This document shows positions 15,941-24,371 of a stretch of 64,000 bases of DNA, one piece after another. The DNA is from SFFI01 sp964398655. Lineage in GTDB: Bacteria; Bacillota; Clostridia; Saccharofermentanales; DTU023. A program made the translations under genes and the position numbers. The number at the start of each line of letters is the position of its first letter. The first letter of the stretch is position 1. The stretch spans positions 18,462 through 82,461 of the forward strand of contig CAYNNG010000004.1 in the NCBI GenBank assembly GCA_964398655.1, in the 5' to 3' direction. The notes beneath the pieces were generated by a model. That model was given only the letters and a program-made list of their open reading frames with translations, did no database searches and had not been told where the DNA came from.

Positions 15941-16940
15941 GGAATTAGCCGAATTATTTCTGGCGCAAGAAGATAAGAATCGGCTGGTCTGCATCATGCC
16001 CCATGTGCGGTCGGACGGCGATGCCATTTCTTCCTGCCTCGTAATGTCCCGGGCCTTAGAAAAATTGGGCTTTCAAACCCGGGTCTTTTTGGATGAAAAA
16101 GTTCCTGACCTCTATTTCTTCATGCCAGGTCTGGAGAAAATTGAAATCTTTGAACCTGAGCAAGACCTGCCCGCTTCCTACACCCTTTTTGTTTTAGACT
16201 GCCACGAAGCAAGTCGGCTCGGAGGACGGGAAATCTTTTGGCAGAAGGCGCAGGACCTGTACATCATGGACCACCACCAGGTGCAGGAGGAGCCCCGTGC
16301 CCACTTTGCCATTGAAAGTGACCGGTCTTCTACGGCGGAGATGGTTTATTTTTTCATCCAAAGCTTAGAGGAAGTCACCGGCCAAGACATTTTGGACCTA
16401 GACATGGCCAGTAATTTGACCACGGGGATTTACCTGGATACGGGCGGCCTCCGCTACTCTAATACAGGGGCGGACACGTACCGGGTAATGGCCGACCTCA
16501 GAGTTATGGGGGTGCCAGTAGACTTTATTGCGGAACGTGCTTTTGGCCAGGTTCCGATTGAGGAAGCGAGAGCCCGCGGCTTGGCCCTGATGAAGGCCAG
16601 AATGGACTGTAATGGCCGACTGATTTGGTGCTTTTTCCGGGTGCGAGAGTTGCTTGCCTGTTCGGTAGAGGCTGACCAGTTAGGCTATATCTCTTCCATG
16701 CTCAAGCAAATTAAGGGCACCGATTTGGCCATCTTCATGCAGGAGGATGAAAAACCGGACGGTTCGGCAGATTTGCGTCTATCTATCCGCTCCTCTGAAG
16801 ATTTCAACGCGGCGGATTTTGCCCAACGTTTGGGTGGTGGCGGCCATCTCAGGGCATCGGGCGCTACCTTGCCCATTGAAGGCGATATCTACGATACGGT
16901 GCATTATGTCGTAGAGCAGGCCAAGGCCGCTTTAGCCTAG
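15924..16940 (+). CDS. nrnA: DHH-family nanoRNase / pAp phosphatase (NrnA type)
   Basis: A 338-residue DHH/DHHA1 phosphoesterase. The N-terminal DHH domain shows HVRSDGDAISS, VLDCHE and IMDHHQ, the Mn-binding motifs. The C-terminal DHHA1 domain has GGGGHLRASGA. NrnA degrades very short RNAs and dephosphorylates 3'-phosphoadenosine 5'-phosphate; related DHH enzymes hydrolyse pApA from c-di-AMP turnover. That is worth noting because a c-di-AMP cyclase is encoded at 52 kb. ATG 15924 has AGGAGAGAGG upstream. The location between rbfA and truB is conserved in Firmicutes. Confidence 0.92.
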   Translation: MSQTIKELAELFLAQEDKNRLVCIMPHVRSDGDAISSCLVMSRALEKLGFQTRVFLDEKVPDLYFFMPGLEKIEIFEPEQDLPASYTLFVLDCHEASRLGGREIFWQKAQDLYIMDHHQVQEEPRAHFAIESDRSSTAEMVYFFIQSLEEVTGQDILDLDMASNLTTGIYLDTGGLRYSNTGADTYRVMADLRVMGVPVDFIAERAFGQVPIEEARARGLALMKARMDCNGRLIWCFFRVRELLACSVEADQLGYISSMLKQIKGTDLAIFMQEDEKPDGSADLRLSIRSSEDFNAADFAQRLGGGGHLRASGATLPIEGDIYDTVHYVVEQAKAALA

Positions 16941-16951
16941 GAGGGCTGCGT

Positions 16952-18043
16952 GTGCAGGACCAAGGTCTGATCATTGTAAATAAAGACTTGAACCTCAGCT
17001 CCTTTGCTGTGGTTTCACGCTTGCGCAAGATCCTGGGACTAAAACGGATTGGCCATGCTGGCACTTTAGATCCTTTTGCGACAGGCGTTTTACCTGTGGC
17101 CTTTGGGCGAGCCACCGGGGCTATCCAGTTCATGCAGGACTATGACAAAACCTATGAGGTGTTAGCTGTATTAGGTACCAGAACGGACAGTGGAGACCGG
17201 GAAGGTCAGATTATCGCCCAGTCAGAGCCTGACCACTTGGCTGCTGTTTTTGCGGACTTGCAGGCAGGAGGCATGGCAGACAAATTAGCCAAGCACCAGG
17301 GACAGCTCGACCAGGTTCCGCCCATGTACTCCGCCCTTAAATACCAGGGACGCCCCCTTTATGCCTATGCGCGCGAGGGAAAGGAAGTGGAACGGGAGTC
17401 TCGCCCGGTCCAGGTAAAGCTGCAAGATTGGGCTTTATTTGACCGGTCAAGTTGGTCCAGCTTTGCTTCTAAACATGCTTATCTCACGCGGCCAGACCTC
17501 AGTCCCTCAGCTTCCTATTTCTTTTATGCCAAACTCCAGGTGTCTAAGGGAACCTACATTCGGACCTGGATAGATGACCTCGGCGAAGACTTGGGTATTC
17601 ACGCTTATTGCGAAGGCCTTTGCCGCGTGCAGTGCGGCCCTTTTGACCTGGCTTACGCGCCAAGCACCGAGCAGCTATTCGAGATATGGAGGTCGTGTGG
17701 TAAGGATGCCATGGCTACAAAAAGCAAGCTGCAAGAGCTAAGCTTTATCCGGCCTCTAAAAGCGGCCTTTCCTGCCTGGCCTCAATGGTCCCTAAATACT
17801 GACCAAGCTTTAGCTCTGACCCAGGGCAAGATTCTGGATATCTCTCGCGCAGACCTCGCGGCTTGTCTAGGAGAAGGAGCTGAAGCCTTGCCTCAGACGG
17901 CAGATGCAGATTTTTCTGCCCAGCTGGTTTTGCTTTATCGGGATCAAATGTTGGCTATGGGCCAGGTCTTTGCTGGTCCTCAGGGCTATTACGTTAAGAG
18001 TATGAGGGTGTTTGCTTCCCATGAAGATTTATCAAGAGCTTAA
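16952..18043 (+). CDS. truB: tRNA pseudouridine(55) synthase TruB
   Basis: A 363-residue TruB, which makes pseudouridine 55 in the T-loop of tRNAs. The catalytic Asp40 lies in GHAGTLDPFATGVLPV, and the later motifs KYQGRPLYAYAREG and VSKGTYIRTWIDDLG are typical. The protein is longer than the roughly 300-residue family norm; the extra length sits in an insertion around residues 150-185 and in the C-terminal region. The start is GTG 16952, 8 bases after TAGGAGGG. Its end overlaps the ribF start region. Confidence 0.93.
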   Translation: MQDQGLIIVNKDLNLSSFAVVSRLRKILGLKRIGHAGTLDPFATGVLPVAFGRATGAIQFMQDYDKTYEVLAVLGTRTDSGDREGQIIAQSEPDHLAAVFADLQAGGMADKLAKHQGQLDQVPPMYSALKYQGRPLYAYAREGKEVERESRPVQVKLQDWALFDRSSWSSFASKHAYLTRPDLSPSASYFFYAKLQVSKGTYIRTWIDDLGEDLGIHAYCEGLCRVQCGPFDLAYAPSTEQLFEIWRSCGKDAMATKSKLQELSFIRPLKAAFPAWPQWSLNTDQALALTQGKILDISRADLAACLGEGAEALPQTADADFSAQLVLLYRDQMLAMGQVFAGPQGYYVKSMRVFASHEDLSRA

Positions 18044-18962
18044 CTTTACTTCACAGGCCTCTACCCCGAGAGTCTTGGCCTTAGGCTTTTTTGACGGTGT
18101 CCACAGGGGACACCAGCAGTTACTGCTGCATATGTCGATGCAGGCAGAAGACCAGGATTTGACACCTGCTGTCCTGACTTTTTCGGAGGCTCCCGCGGCG
18201 GTCTTTCGCAGACCCAATTATCTGGGTCTGATTCAGACCAAAGAGGAGCGCTATCGCAGTCTGGCAGAAAAGGGCGCGGAGGAAATCTTTGCCTTACCCC
18301 TCACCCCTGACCTCGTCCAGATGAACCCCTTGGACTTTTTGGAAAAGTACATTGTTCACCAGCTTCAGGCACAAGCCCTGGTGGTAGGTGAGGACTATAG
18401 CTTTGGACGAGGAGCCCAGGGCAAGGTGCCCTGCCTCAAGGAGTTTTGCCGGGAACATGGCATTAATTTGACGGTGGTTGAGGATTATTTATGGCGAGGC
18501 CAAGTGGTATCTTCAAGCCTCATCCGCCAGCTCCTGCAGGCTGGAGAGGTGAAGCAGGCCAGTTTTCTTTTAGGCCGCCCCTTCTGCCATCATGCTCAGG
18601 TAGTACAAGGGCAAAAGCTGGGACGGCGTTTAGGCTTCCCCACCCTCAATGTGGTACCGCCCACGGAAAAAGTGAGCTTGGCCAGGGGAGTATATCTGAG
18701 CAGAGTCTGCTGGCAAGGCCAAAGCCATGAGGCCGTTACTAGTGTAGGTACGAGACCTACGGTAGAAGATGATGCCCCCATGCTTTCCGAGTCCTTCCTC
18801 TTAGGCGAAGATTATCCCCAGTATGGGGAAGATATTCGGGTAGACTATTTGGATTTCCTGCGTCCGGAACAAAAGTTTGCCAGTCTGGAGGACCTGCAAA
18901 GCCAGGTCCAGAAGGATATTGCCGCCGCACGTAAGGCCCATGCCTCCTTGGCTGCTAACTAA
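18021..18962 (+). CDS. ribF: Bifunctional riboflavin kinase / FAD synthetase
   Basis: A 313-residue RibF that converts riboflavin to FMN and then FAD. The N-terminal nucleotidyltransferase domain has LGFFDGVHRGHQQLL and SSSLIRQLL. The C-terminal riboflavin kinase domain (from about residue 180) has GRRLGFPTLNV and GVYLSRV. I choose ATG 18021, which overlaps truB by 23 bases; a TTG nine bases upstream is in frame but less likely. The truB-ribF order is standard. Confidence 0.94.
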   Translation: MKIYQELNFTSQASTPRVLALGFFDGVHRGHQQLLLHMSMQAEDQDLTPAVLTFSEAPAAVFRRPNYLGLIQTKEERYRSLAEKGAEEIFALPLTPDLVQMNPLDFLEKYIVHQLQAQALVVGEDYSFGRGAQGKVPCLKEFCREHGINLTVVEDYLWRGQVVSSSLIRQLLQAGEVKQASFLLGRPFCHHAQVVQGQKLGRRLGFPTLNVVPPTEKVSLARGVYLSRVCWQGQSHEAVTSVGTRPTVEDDAPMLSESFLLGEDYPQYGEDIRVDYLDFLRPEQKFASLEDLQSQVQKDIAAARKAHASLAAN

Positions 18963-19042
18963 GGGGGAGGGCGTATCTTCTGCTCCGACCTGCTAGCCGC
19001 ATGGTAAACTAAGGACACGAGCCTTTGGCTAAAGGAGTTATT

Positions 19043-19966
19043 ATGCCTACAGAATTTAAAGTTTCTTTCCCTGGTTTAGGGATCTACAACTTAGAGATCT
19101 CCCGCATTGCCTTTGAACTTCAGCTTTTTGGCAAGACCCTAACGATTTACTGGTATGGAGTCCTATATGCCATGGGCTTTCTGGTGGCTCTGCTTTTGGC
19201 CCTCCGCCAGGCGGAACGCTATAACTTATCTAAAGACGATATCTTAGACATTTTTCTTGCGACCATTCCCTTATCTGTGGTGGGGTCGCGCCTTTATTAT
19301 GTAGCCTTTTCCTGGGAGAAATATGCCGATAACCTCTTGCGCATCTTCGACTTGCGTGATGGTGGTCTAGCCTTTTACGGAGGAGTTTTGGCCGGAATTT
19401 TGGCCTTCTTCCTCGTTGGCCGGGCGAAAAAAATCAAATTACGCCATCTCATGGACTTTTTTGTACCCTACTTGGCCCTAGGCCAGGCAATTGGCCGCTG
19501 GGGCAACTTCTTCAATCAGGAAGCCTTCGGTGTCTATACTGATCGGCCCTGGGGTATGATTTCTGAAGGCACCCGCCATTATCTGCAGGCTATCAACTAT
19601 CCCTACGCCAATAGTCCTGTCCATCCCACCTTCCTCTATGAAAGTCTTGGCAATATTTTGATTTTCGTACTTTTGCTGCGCATCCGGTCGCACAGCAAGA
19701 TTTCCGGTGAAACTACGGCCTGGTACTTAGCCACCTATGGCATCCTGCGTTACTTTACAGAAGGCCTGCGCACAGACTCACTCTTTATCGGCAGCAGCGA
19801 AATCCGGGTCTCCCAGTTATTGTCCATGCTTATGTTCCTTACAGCCTTGGTTTATCTGGTAATCAATTACCGCCGGGCGCGTAAGTCAGAAGGCGACCTG
19901 GTATCCGCTTTTGACCGCCCGGGCTGGCCAGCTGCTGACCAAGAGGACAAACAGGCAGATGCCTAG
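19043..19966 (+). CDS. lgt: Prolipoprotein diacylglyceryl transferase
   Basis: A 307-residue polytopic membrane enzyme that transfers diacylglycerol to the lipobox cysteine of prolipoproteins. The signature GQAIGRWGNFFNQEAFG is present, with the catalytic region around YWYGVLYAMGF and HPTFLYES. About seven membrane helices are visible. ATG 19043 has AAAGGAG at the right spacing, preferred over the in-frame TTG at 19025. Substrates in this window include the lipoproteins encoded at 41.2 and 43.5 kb. It is followed 6 bases later by a rodA-like gene. Confidence 0.95.
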   Translation: MPTEFKVSFPGLGIYNLEISRIAFELQLFGKTLTIYWYGVLYAMGFLVALLLALRQAERYNLSKDDILDIFLATIPLSVVGSRLYYVAFSWEKYADNLLRIFDLRDGGLAFYGGVLAGILAFFLVGRAKKIKLRHLMDFFVPYLALGQAIGRWGNFFNQEAFGVYTDRPWGMISEGTRHYLQAINYPYANSPVHPTFLYESLGNILIFVLLLRIRSHSKISGETTAWYLATYGILRYFTEGLRTDSLFIGSSEIRVSQLLSMLMFLTALVYLVINYRRARKSEGDLVSAFDRPGWPAADQEDKQADA

Positions 19967-19972
19967 GGAGCT

Positions 19973-21106
19973 ATGTACAGACCACGCTTAAAAAGTAGAT
20001 CCGAACGTTTCTTTGAGGACATGGATTATCTCCTGCTTATCCCTGTCCTCCTCCTGACCACCATTGGCCTAGTGGTGCTTAATATGGTCTTGCAGGCCGG
20101 CTATGGGGCAGGGTCCTATCCGGGCAATTTCTTAAAGCAGCTGGGAGCAGCCGCTTTGGGTCTGTTTCTATCCCTGCTTATTTGCCTTATAGACAGGCCT
20201 ACTCTCCGGCTTTTGTCTTGGCTGGTGTACGGTCTCTCTATCCTGCTCCTGATTTATGTAAAAGTTGATAACTACTCTCTGGCCGAGCTTACCGGAGCAG
20301 ATTCGTGGATCATCTTGCCTTTTATTGGATCTTTCCAACCCTCTGAATTGGCCAAAATTGGCATAGCCATGTTGGCGTCTGACTTTTTTGGCCGCATGAA
20401 GACAGGCGACTTGGACTTACAGCGGGGCTTTGTAAGTGTAGCCCTGATTTATGGCCTCCCCATGTTCCTTATTTATAAAGAACCCGACTTTGGTACTACC
20501 CTAGTTATTGCCGTAATGCTCTTAACCACCATCTTTGTTTGGGGCCTGGATTGGAAATACATCTTGGGCTTGGCCGGCGCTTCTGTGGGAGCCTTCGCCT
20601 TACTATGGTCCTTCTCTTTTTCTCCTTACATGAAGAACCGTATTTTGGCCTTGATTTTCCCCAGCCAGGATATCGCGGAAAGTTATCACTTGGAGCAAGC
20701 TGTTCAGGCGATTGCCTCGGGTGGTATCTCGGGCAATAACTCCGGCTTGGACGTCTACGTGCCGGTTAAGGAGTCAGACTTCATTTACTCAGCAATTTCT
20801 GAGTACCTGGGTCTGATTGGCACGACCAGCCTCCTGATCCTCATCATAATCTTCTTGAGCCGGGCCTTTTACTTGGCCTACAAAGTCCAGGAAATAGACT
20901 ACGCATCTTCCTACTTGCTCGTGGCCCTGGCTGCCAGCCAGTCCTTTCACTTTATTGAAAACATGGGTATGAATGTTGGGCTCTTGCCCATCACCGGCAT
21001 TCCTTTGCCCTTTATTAGTTCGGGCGGGACATCTATGGTGATGAACTTTCTCTCCTTGGGCCTGATGCTTAATATATCCATGGAATATAAACACTTTACC
21101 AGTTAA
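19973..21106 (+). CDS. rodA: SEDS-family peptidoglycan polymerase RodA
   Basis: A 377-residue SEDS glycosyltransferase with about ten membrane helices. Diagnostic segments include FQPSELAKIG, YKEPDFGTTLV, VPVKESDFIYSAISEYLG and the C-terminal GIPLPFISSGGTSMVMN. RodA polymerises lipid II for lateral wall synthesis with a class B PBP. A second SEDS gene at 29.1 kb lies in the dcw cluster and is the FtsW candidate, so this copy outside it is most likely the elongasome enzyme. A short hairpin with no T tract (TTAAGCAC-TCG-GTGCTTAA, 21103-21121) overlaps the stop codon. Confidence 0.88.
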   Translation: MYRPRLKSRSERFFEDMDYLLLIPVLLLTTIGLVVLNMVLQAGYGAGSYPGNFLKQLGAAALGLFLSLLICLIDRPTLRLLSWLVYGLSILLLIYVKVDNYSLAELTGADSWIILPFIGSFQPSELAKIGIAMLASDFFGRMKTGDLDLQRGFVSVALIYGLPMFLIYKEPDFGTTLVIAVMLLTTIFVWGLDWKYILGLAGASVGAFALLWSFSFSPYMKNRILALIFPSQDIAESYHLEQAVQAIASGGISGNNSGLDVYVPVKESDFIYSAISEYLGLIGTTSLLILIIIFLSRAFYLAYKVQEIDYASSYLLVALAASQSFHFIENMGMNVGLLPITGIPLPFISSGGTSMVMNFLSLGLMLNISMEYKHFTS

Positions 21107-21156
21107 GCACTCGGTGCTTAAACTGCTTATTCTTTGCAACAGATCGGAGTTTAGCT

Positions 21157-21939
21157 ATGTCTAGTGAAGTATTTTGGGGCTTGATGATTCCCCTGATTGG
21201 CACTTCTGCCGGCGCAGCCATGGTCTTTTTCCTGAAGGATGAGATTAACGACCATACCTTAAAAAGCCTTTCCGGCTTTGCTGCGGGGGTGATGTTCGCG
21301 GCATCTGTGTGGAGCCTCTTAATTCCTTCCTTCGAGCAGGCCCAAGCTTGGGGCAAATGGTCTTTTGTACCTGGAGCGGTGGGTTTTTGGCTGGGTATCT
21401 TATTCCTCCTGCTCTTGGACCATGTAATTCCCCACTTGCACGTTATGACTAATGATGTGGAGGGGCCAAAGACCGACTTCAAACGCACTACCATGATGCT
21501 TTTTGCCGTAGTCCTCCACAACATACCCGAGGGTATGGCTGTAGGCGTAGTTTATGCAGGCTATCTGACTGGTGAAAAGGGCATGAGCGCAGCCGCAGCC
21601 CTTACGCTTTCCCTGGGCATTGCCATTCAGAACTTCCCGGAAGGAGCTATTGTCTCCCTGCCCCTGCGGGCGGCCGGCCAAAGCAAGTTCAAGGCTTTTA
21701 TGGGTGGAGTGGGCTCTGGCATCGTGGAGCCCTTGGCAGCTCTCATTACTATCCTGCTAGCGGAGCTCCTAGTCCCGCTGCTTCCTTATTTTTTGGGCTT
21801 TGCCGCTGGTGCGATGATTTATGTGGTAGTGGAAGAACTGATACCCGAAATGGCCCAGGGCAGCCACTCAAATATTGGCACCCTCAGCTTTGCGGTAGGC
21901 TTTAGCATCATGATGATTTTGGATGTGGCCCTTGGCTAA
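21157..21939 (+). CDS. ZIP-family metal transporter
   Basis: A 260-residue ZIP permease with eight predicted membrane helices. The metal-site motifs are HNIPEGMAVGV in TM4 and NFPEGAIVSLPLR in TM5, the latter with Asn where many members have His. Members bring Zn(II), Fe(II) or related cations into the cytoplasm. ATG 21157 has a weak ribosome-binding site (GATCGGAG). It is the last gene before a strong terminator and the dcw cluster. Confidence 0.9.
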   Translation: MSSEVFWGLMIPLIGTSAGAAMVFFLKDEINDHTLKSLSGFAAGVMFAASVWSLLIPSFEQAQAWGKWSFVPGAVGFWLGILFLLLLDHVIPHLHVMTNDVEGPKTDFKRTTMMLFAVVLHNIPEGMAVGVVYAGYLTGEKGMSAAAALTLSLGIAIQNFPEGAIVSLPLRAAGQSKFKAFMGGVGSGIVEPLAALITILLAELLVPLLPYFLGFAAGAMIYVVVEELIPEMAQGSHSNIGTLSFAVGFSIMMILDVALG

Positions 21940-21988
21940 GTGACCTAGAATTTTTGTCCTTAATTTAAAGATACGAAGCTTGTGCTGT

Positions 21989-22016
21989 AAAAGTCCCCCT
22001 GGTGGGGACTTTTTTC
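21989..22016 (+). terminator. Terminator before the dcw cluster
   Basis: AAAAGTCCCC (21989-21998) pairs with GGGGACTTTT around a short loop and continues into a T tract. It separates the ZIP transporter gene from mraZ. Confidence 0.9.
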
Positions 22017-22084
22017 GTTTACCCGGAACTAGCTCCGAGGAATTCTGCCTTGAAAAGGGTGGGGCTCTAAGCTAAAATGCAGAG

Positions 22085-22129
22085 AAGTGGGGAGAAGTGG
22101 TGCAATATATATATTAAGTGGTGTATAAT
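22085..22129 (+). promoter_or_regulatory. dcw promoter with three phased MraZ-like boxes
   Basis: Three copies of AAGTGG(G/T)G lie at 22085-22092, 22095-22102 and 22116-22123, spaced 10 and 21 bases, so they face the same side of the helix. The third abuts a consensus -10, TATAAT (22124-22129); the -35 is poor. MraZ of Mollicutes is known to bind repeated AAAGTG(T/G) sites upstream of its own operon, so these are probable autorepression sites. Confidence 0.68.
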
Positions 22130-22155
22130 GGCAGGTAAAGGAGGAGCTAGGGTTT

Positions 22156-22590
22156 ATGGCGCGTTACATCCATACAATTGATGCCAAGGGCAGAGTGATC
22201 GTACCTGCTCGTGTGCGCAATAATTTGGATGGCACCCTCTATGTGGCCCCTAGCCTTGATGAAGGCTATCTTTCTGCTTACTCTTCTCAGCAATTCCAAG
22301 GCATCCTAGACCAACTCAGTGAGCAATCTGGTACAGACCCGGAATTTCGCCAATTTAGGCGGGACTTTTTAGGTTCGGCCGTTGCCTGTGATTTAGATAA
22401 TCAAGGCCGCATCAGCTTGCCGGATGAGCTCTGGGCCAGCATTGGTGTGGAAGCAGGCGGAGAGATTTGTTTTATTGACATGTTCGATAAGGTAGAAATT
22501 TGTGCCCGGGACTTCTACGAAAGCACGAAGGATCAGGGCAAAAAACTCAGTGAGTTAGATTTGAGCCGCTTCGATGTCAAAGGACTCTAA
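22156..22590 (+). CDS. mraZ: Transcriptional regulator MraZ
   Basis: A 144-residue MraZ with two AbrB-like swapped-hairpin halves: IDAKGRVIVPARVR near the N-terminus and DNQGRISLPDEL in the second half. MraZ forms a ring-shaped oligomer that binds direct repeats in its own promoter and controls the dcw operon. ATG 22156 follows GGAGGAGCTAGGGTTT. It is the first gene of the cluster and overlaps rsmH by 17 bases. Confidence 0.95.
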   Translation: MARYIHTIDAKGRVIVPARVRNNLDGTLYVAPSLDEGYLSAYSSQQFQGILDQLSEQSGTDPEFRQFRRDFLGSAVACDLDNQGRISLPDELWASIGVEAGGEICFIDMFDKVEICARDFYESTKDQGKKLSELDLSRFDVKGL

Positions 22591-23566
22591 CAGCTATCAT
22601 CTGCCAGTCCTCTTAGAGGAATGCATGTCTGCCCTTAATCCCCGTAAAGAGGGAACCTATCTGGATGGGACCCTCGGCGGTGGTGGCCACTCCTCAGCAA
22701 TTCTGCGCTGCTTAGGCCCTCAGGGCCATTTAATTTGTCTAGACCGAGATGCCATGGCAATCGCAGAAGGGCAAAAGCAACTTGAAAAACTTAAGTCTCC
22801 GGCCCAGCTGGATATTGTCCAAGAGACCTTCGGGCATGTGACTGCCGTACTTAAGAGACTAGGGGTAGAAGGCTTAGACGGTGCCTTGCTAGACATCGGC
22901 GTGTCTTCTGCTCAACTTGATCTCCCCCAACGGGGCTTTTCCTACATGGAAGATGGGCCTTTGGATATGCGGATGGATGAGAGTAAAGGCATAAGCGCCC
23001 AAGAGCTTTTGGCTCAAGCTTCAGAAGTGGAGCTCAGCAAAATCCTCTGGGACTACGGTGAAGAACGCTACGCCCGCCGCATCGCTGCAGCTATTGTCCA
23101 AGCCAGAGCGCGTAAGCCTTTAACCCGGACCCAAGAATTGGTGGAGGTAATTTATAAAGCTATACCCAACCAGGCCCGGCGTGAAAAACAGCATCCGGCC
23201 AAACGCAGCTTTCAGGCCCTGCGCATTGCGGTGAATGACGAACTCGGGGAGCTGGAACGTTTTTTAGACCAGATTCCCTTGCTCATGCTGCCTCAGGGTA
23301 AACTCTTGGTCATTAGCTTCCACTCTCTGGAAGACCGCCTGGTTAAACAGGCCATGCGAAAATGGGAAGATCCGTGTACATGTCCACCGACTTTCCCAGT
23401 TTGCCAGTGTGGCCGCTTACCTTTGGGCCAAGCCCAGCCCAGAAAGGGGATTACGGCGAGTGATAAAGAGCTTGCCCAAAATCCCCGAGCCCGCTCGGCC
23501 CGGCTGAGGGTTTTCTGCTTTGATGGACCCGGTCTGGACCAGGTCAAAGCTGAGGGACTTAAGTAA
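22574..23566 (+). CDS. rsmH: 16S rRNA (cytosine(1402)-N4)-methyltransferase
   Basis: A 330-residue RsmH (MraW) that methylates N4 of C1402 in 16S rRNA. The SAM-binding motif LDGTLGGGGHSSAIL, ALLDIGVSSAQLD, GPLDMRMD and the C-terminal ISFHSLEDRLVK are diagnostic. ATG 22574 lies inside mraZ, so translation is likely coupled. Position two in the dcw cluster is universal. Confidence 0.96.
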   Translation: MSKDSNSYHLPVLLEECMSALNPRKEGTYLDGTLGGGGHSSAILRCLGPQGHLICLDRDAMAIAEGQKQLEKLKSPAQLDIVQETFGHVTAVLKRLGVEGLDGALLDIGVSSAQLDLPQRGFSYMEDGPLDMRMDESKGISAQELLAQASEVELSKILWDYGEERYARRIAAAIVQARARKPLTRTQELVEVIYKAIPNQARREKQHPAKRSFQALRIAVNDELGELERFLDQIPLLMLPQGKLLVISFHSLEDRLVKQAMRKWEDPCTCPPTFPVCQCGRLPLGQAQPRKGITASDKELAQNPRARSARLRVFCFDGPGLDQVKAEGLK

Positions 23567-23692
23567 AGATTCAGTTCAGCATCCAGCTTTGGGTTGGACT
23601 GCTGCTAGAACTAAAAATAACTAACGCTTATGAGCCGTAGACCAGTGAGGACTATGGATAAACCTAATAACACTAAGTGGAGGGAGGACGAG

Positions 23693-24283
23693 ATGTCAAA
23701 TTTTTCTTATCAGGGGAACTTAGCCTTTGACCAGGCAAGGACACGTCTTGAGTCCGACCTCAGCAATCTAAATACTGCGGCGTGGGATGCCAGTCCCGTA
23801 CGCCAGCGCGAGCTGGAACTGCAACAAGAGAGTGAAGTTCTGCAAGCACAACTGAACGACTATCAGGCTGCACGCAAGAGTTCCGCCCAAGCGAGAAGGA
23901 GATTAGCCGTATCTATTGTTTTAGCGGTGGCCAGCCTAGCTGTTATTTTTGGGAACCTCCTAGTTAGACAAGCCCGCATTTATGAAATGAACTTTGCCAA
24001 TACAGGTATCCGGATGCAGATCAATGATGCCAAGGAAGAGAAGCAAGACTTGCAAAATCGCCTCTTGAATTATTCCGATACTGCGCATATTGAATCAGAG
24101 GCCCTGCGGCTCTTCTCCCTGCGCAAAGCCTCGCAGAGGCAAAGAGTGATTGTGGATTTGCCAGAGAGCGACCAGCTGTTGATTTACGATGACTACCAAA
24201 GTCCCGATGCCCAATATGGTGAAAAGAGCCAGATCAATTATCGAGCCTTGGAAGCATACATGAAATCCTTGAAACTGCGTTGA
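23693..24283 (+). CDS. ftsL: FtsL-like septum formation initiator
   Basis: A 196-residue bitopic protein: a Gln/Glu-rich cytoplasmic region (1-68), one membrane helix (about residues 69-92, VSIVLAVASLAVIFGNLLV), and a short coiled coil outside. It matches FtsL in position and topology rather than strong sequence identity; the cytoplasmic region is long for the family. FtsL with DivIC and DivIB activates FtsW-PBP in the divisome. ATG 23693 with GGAGGGAGG five bases upstream is by far the best start, although the frame extends back to 23630. Confidence 0.78.
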   Translation: MSNFSYQGNLAFDQARTRLESDLSNLNTAAWDASPVRQRELELQQESEVLQAQLNDYQAARKSSAQARRRLAVSIVLAVASLAVIFGNLLVRQARIYEMNFANTGIRMQINDAKEEKQDLQNRLLNYSDTAHIESEALRLFSLRKASQRQRVIVDLPESDQLLIYDDYQSPDAQYGEKSQINYRALEAYMKSLKLR

Positions 24284-24371
24284 TCAAGATAAAGTTAACG
24301 CTAAATAGTGTTTATCTAACCAGACATTATCATTACAACGATGTTACATAATTACCACAGGACCTAATTAA

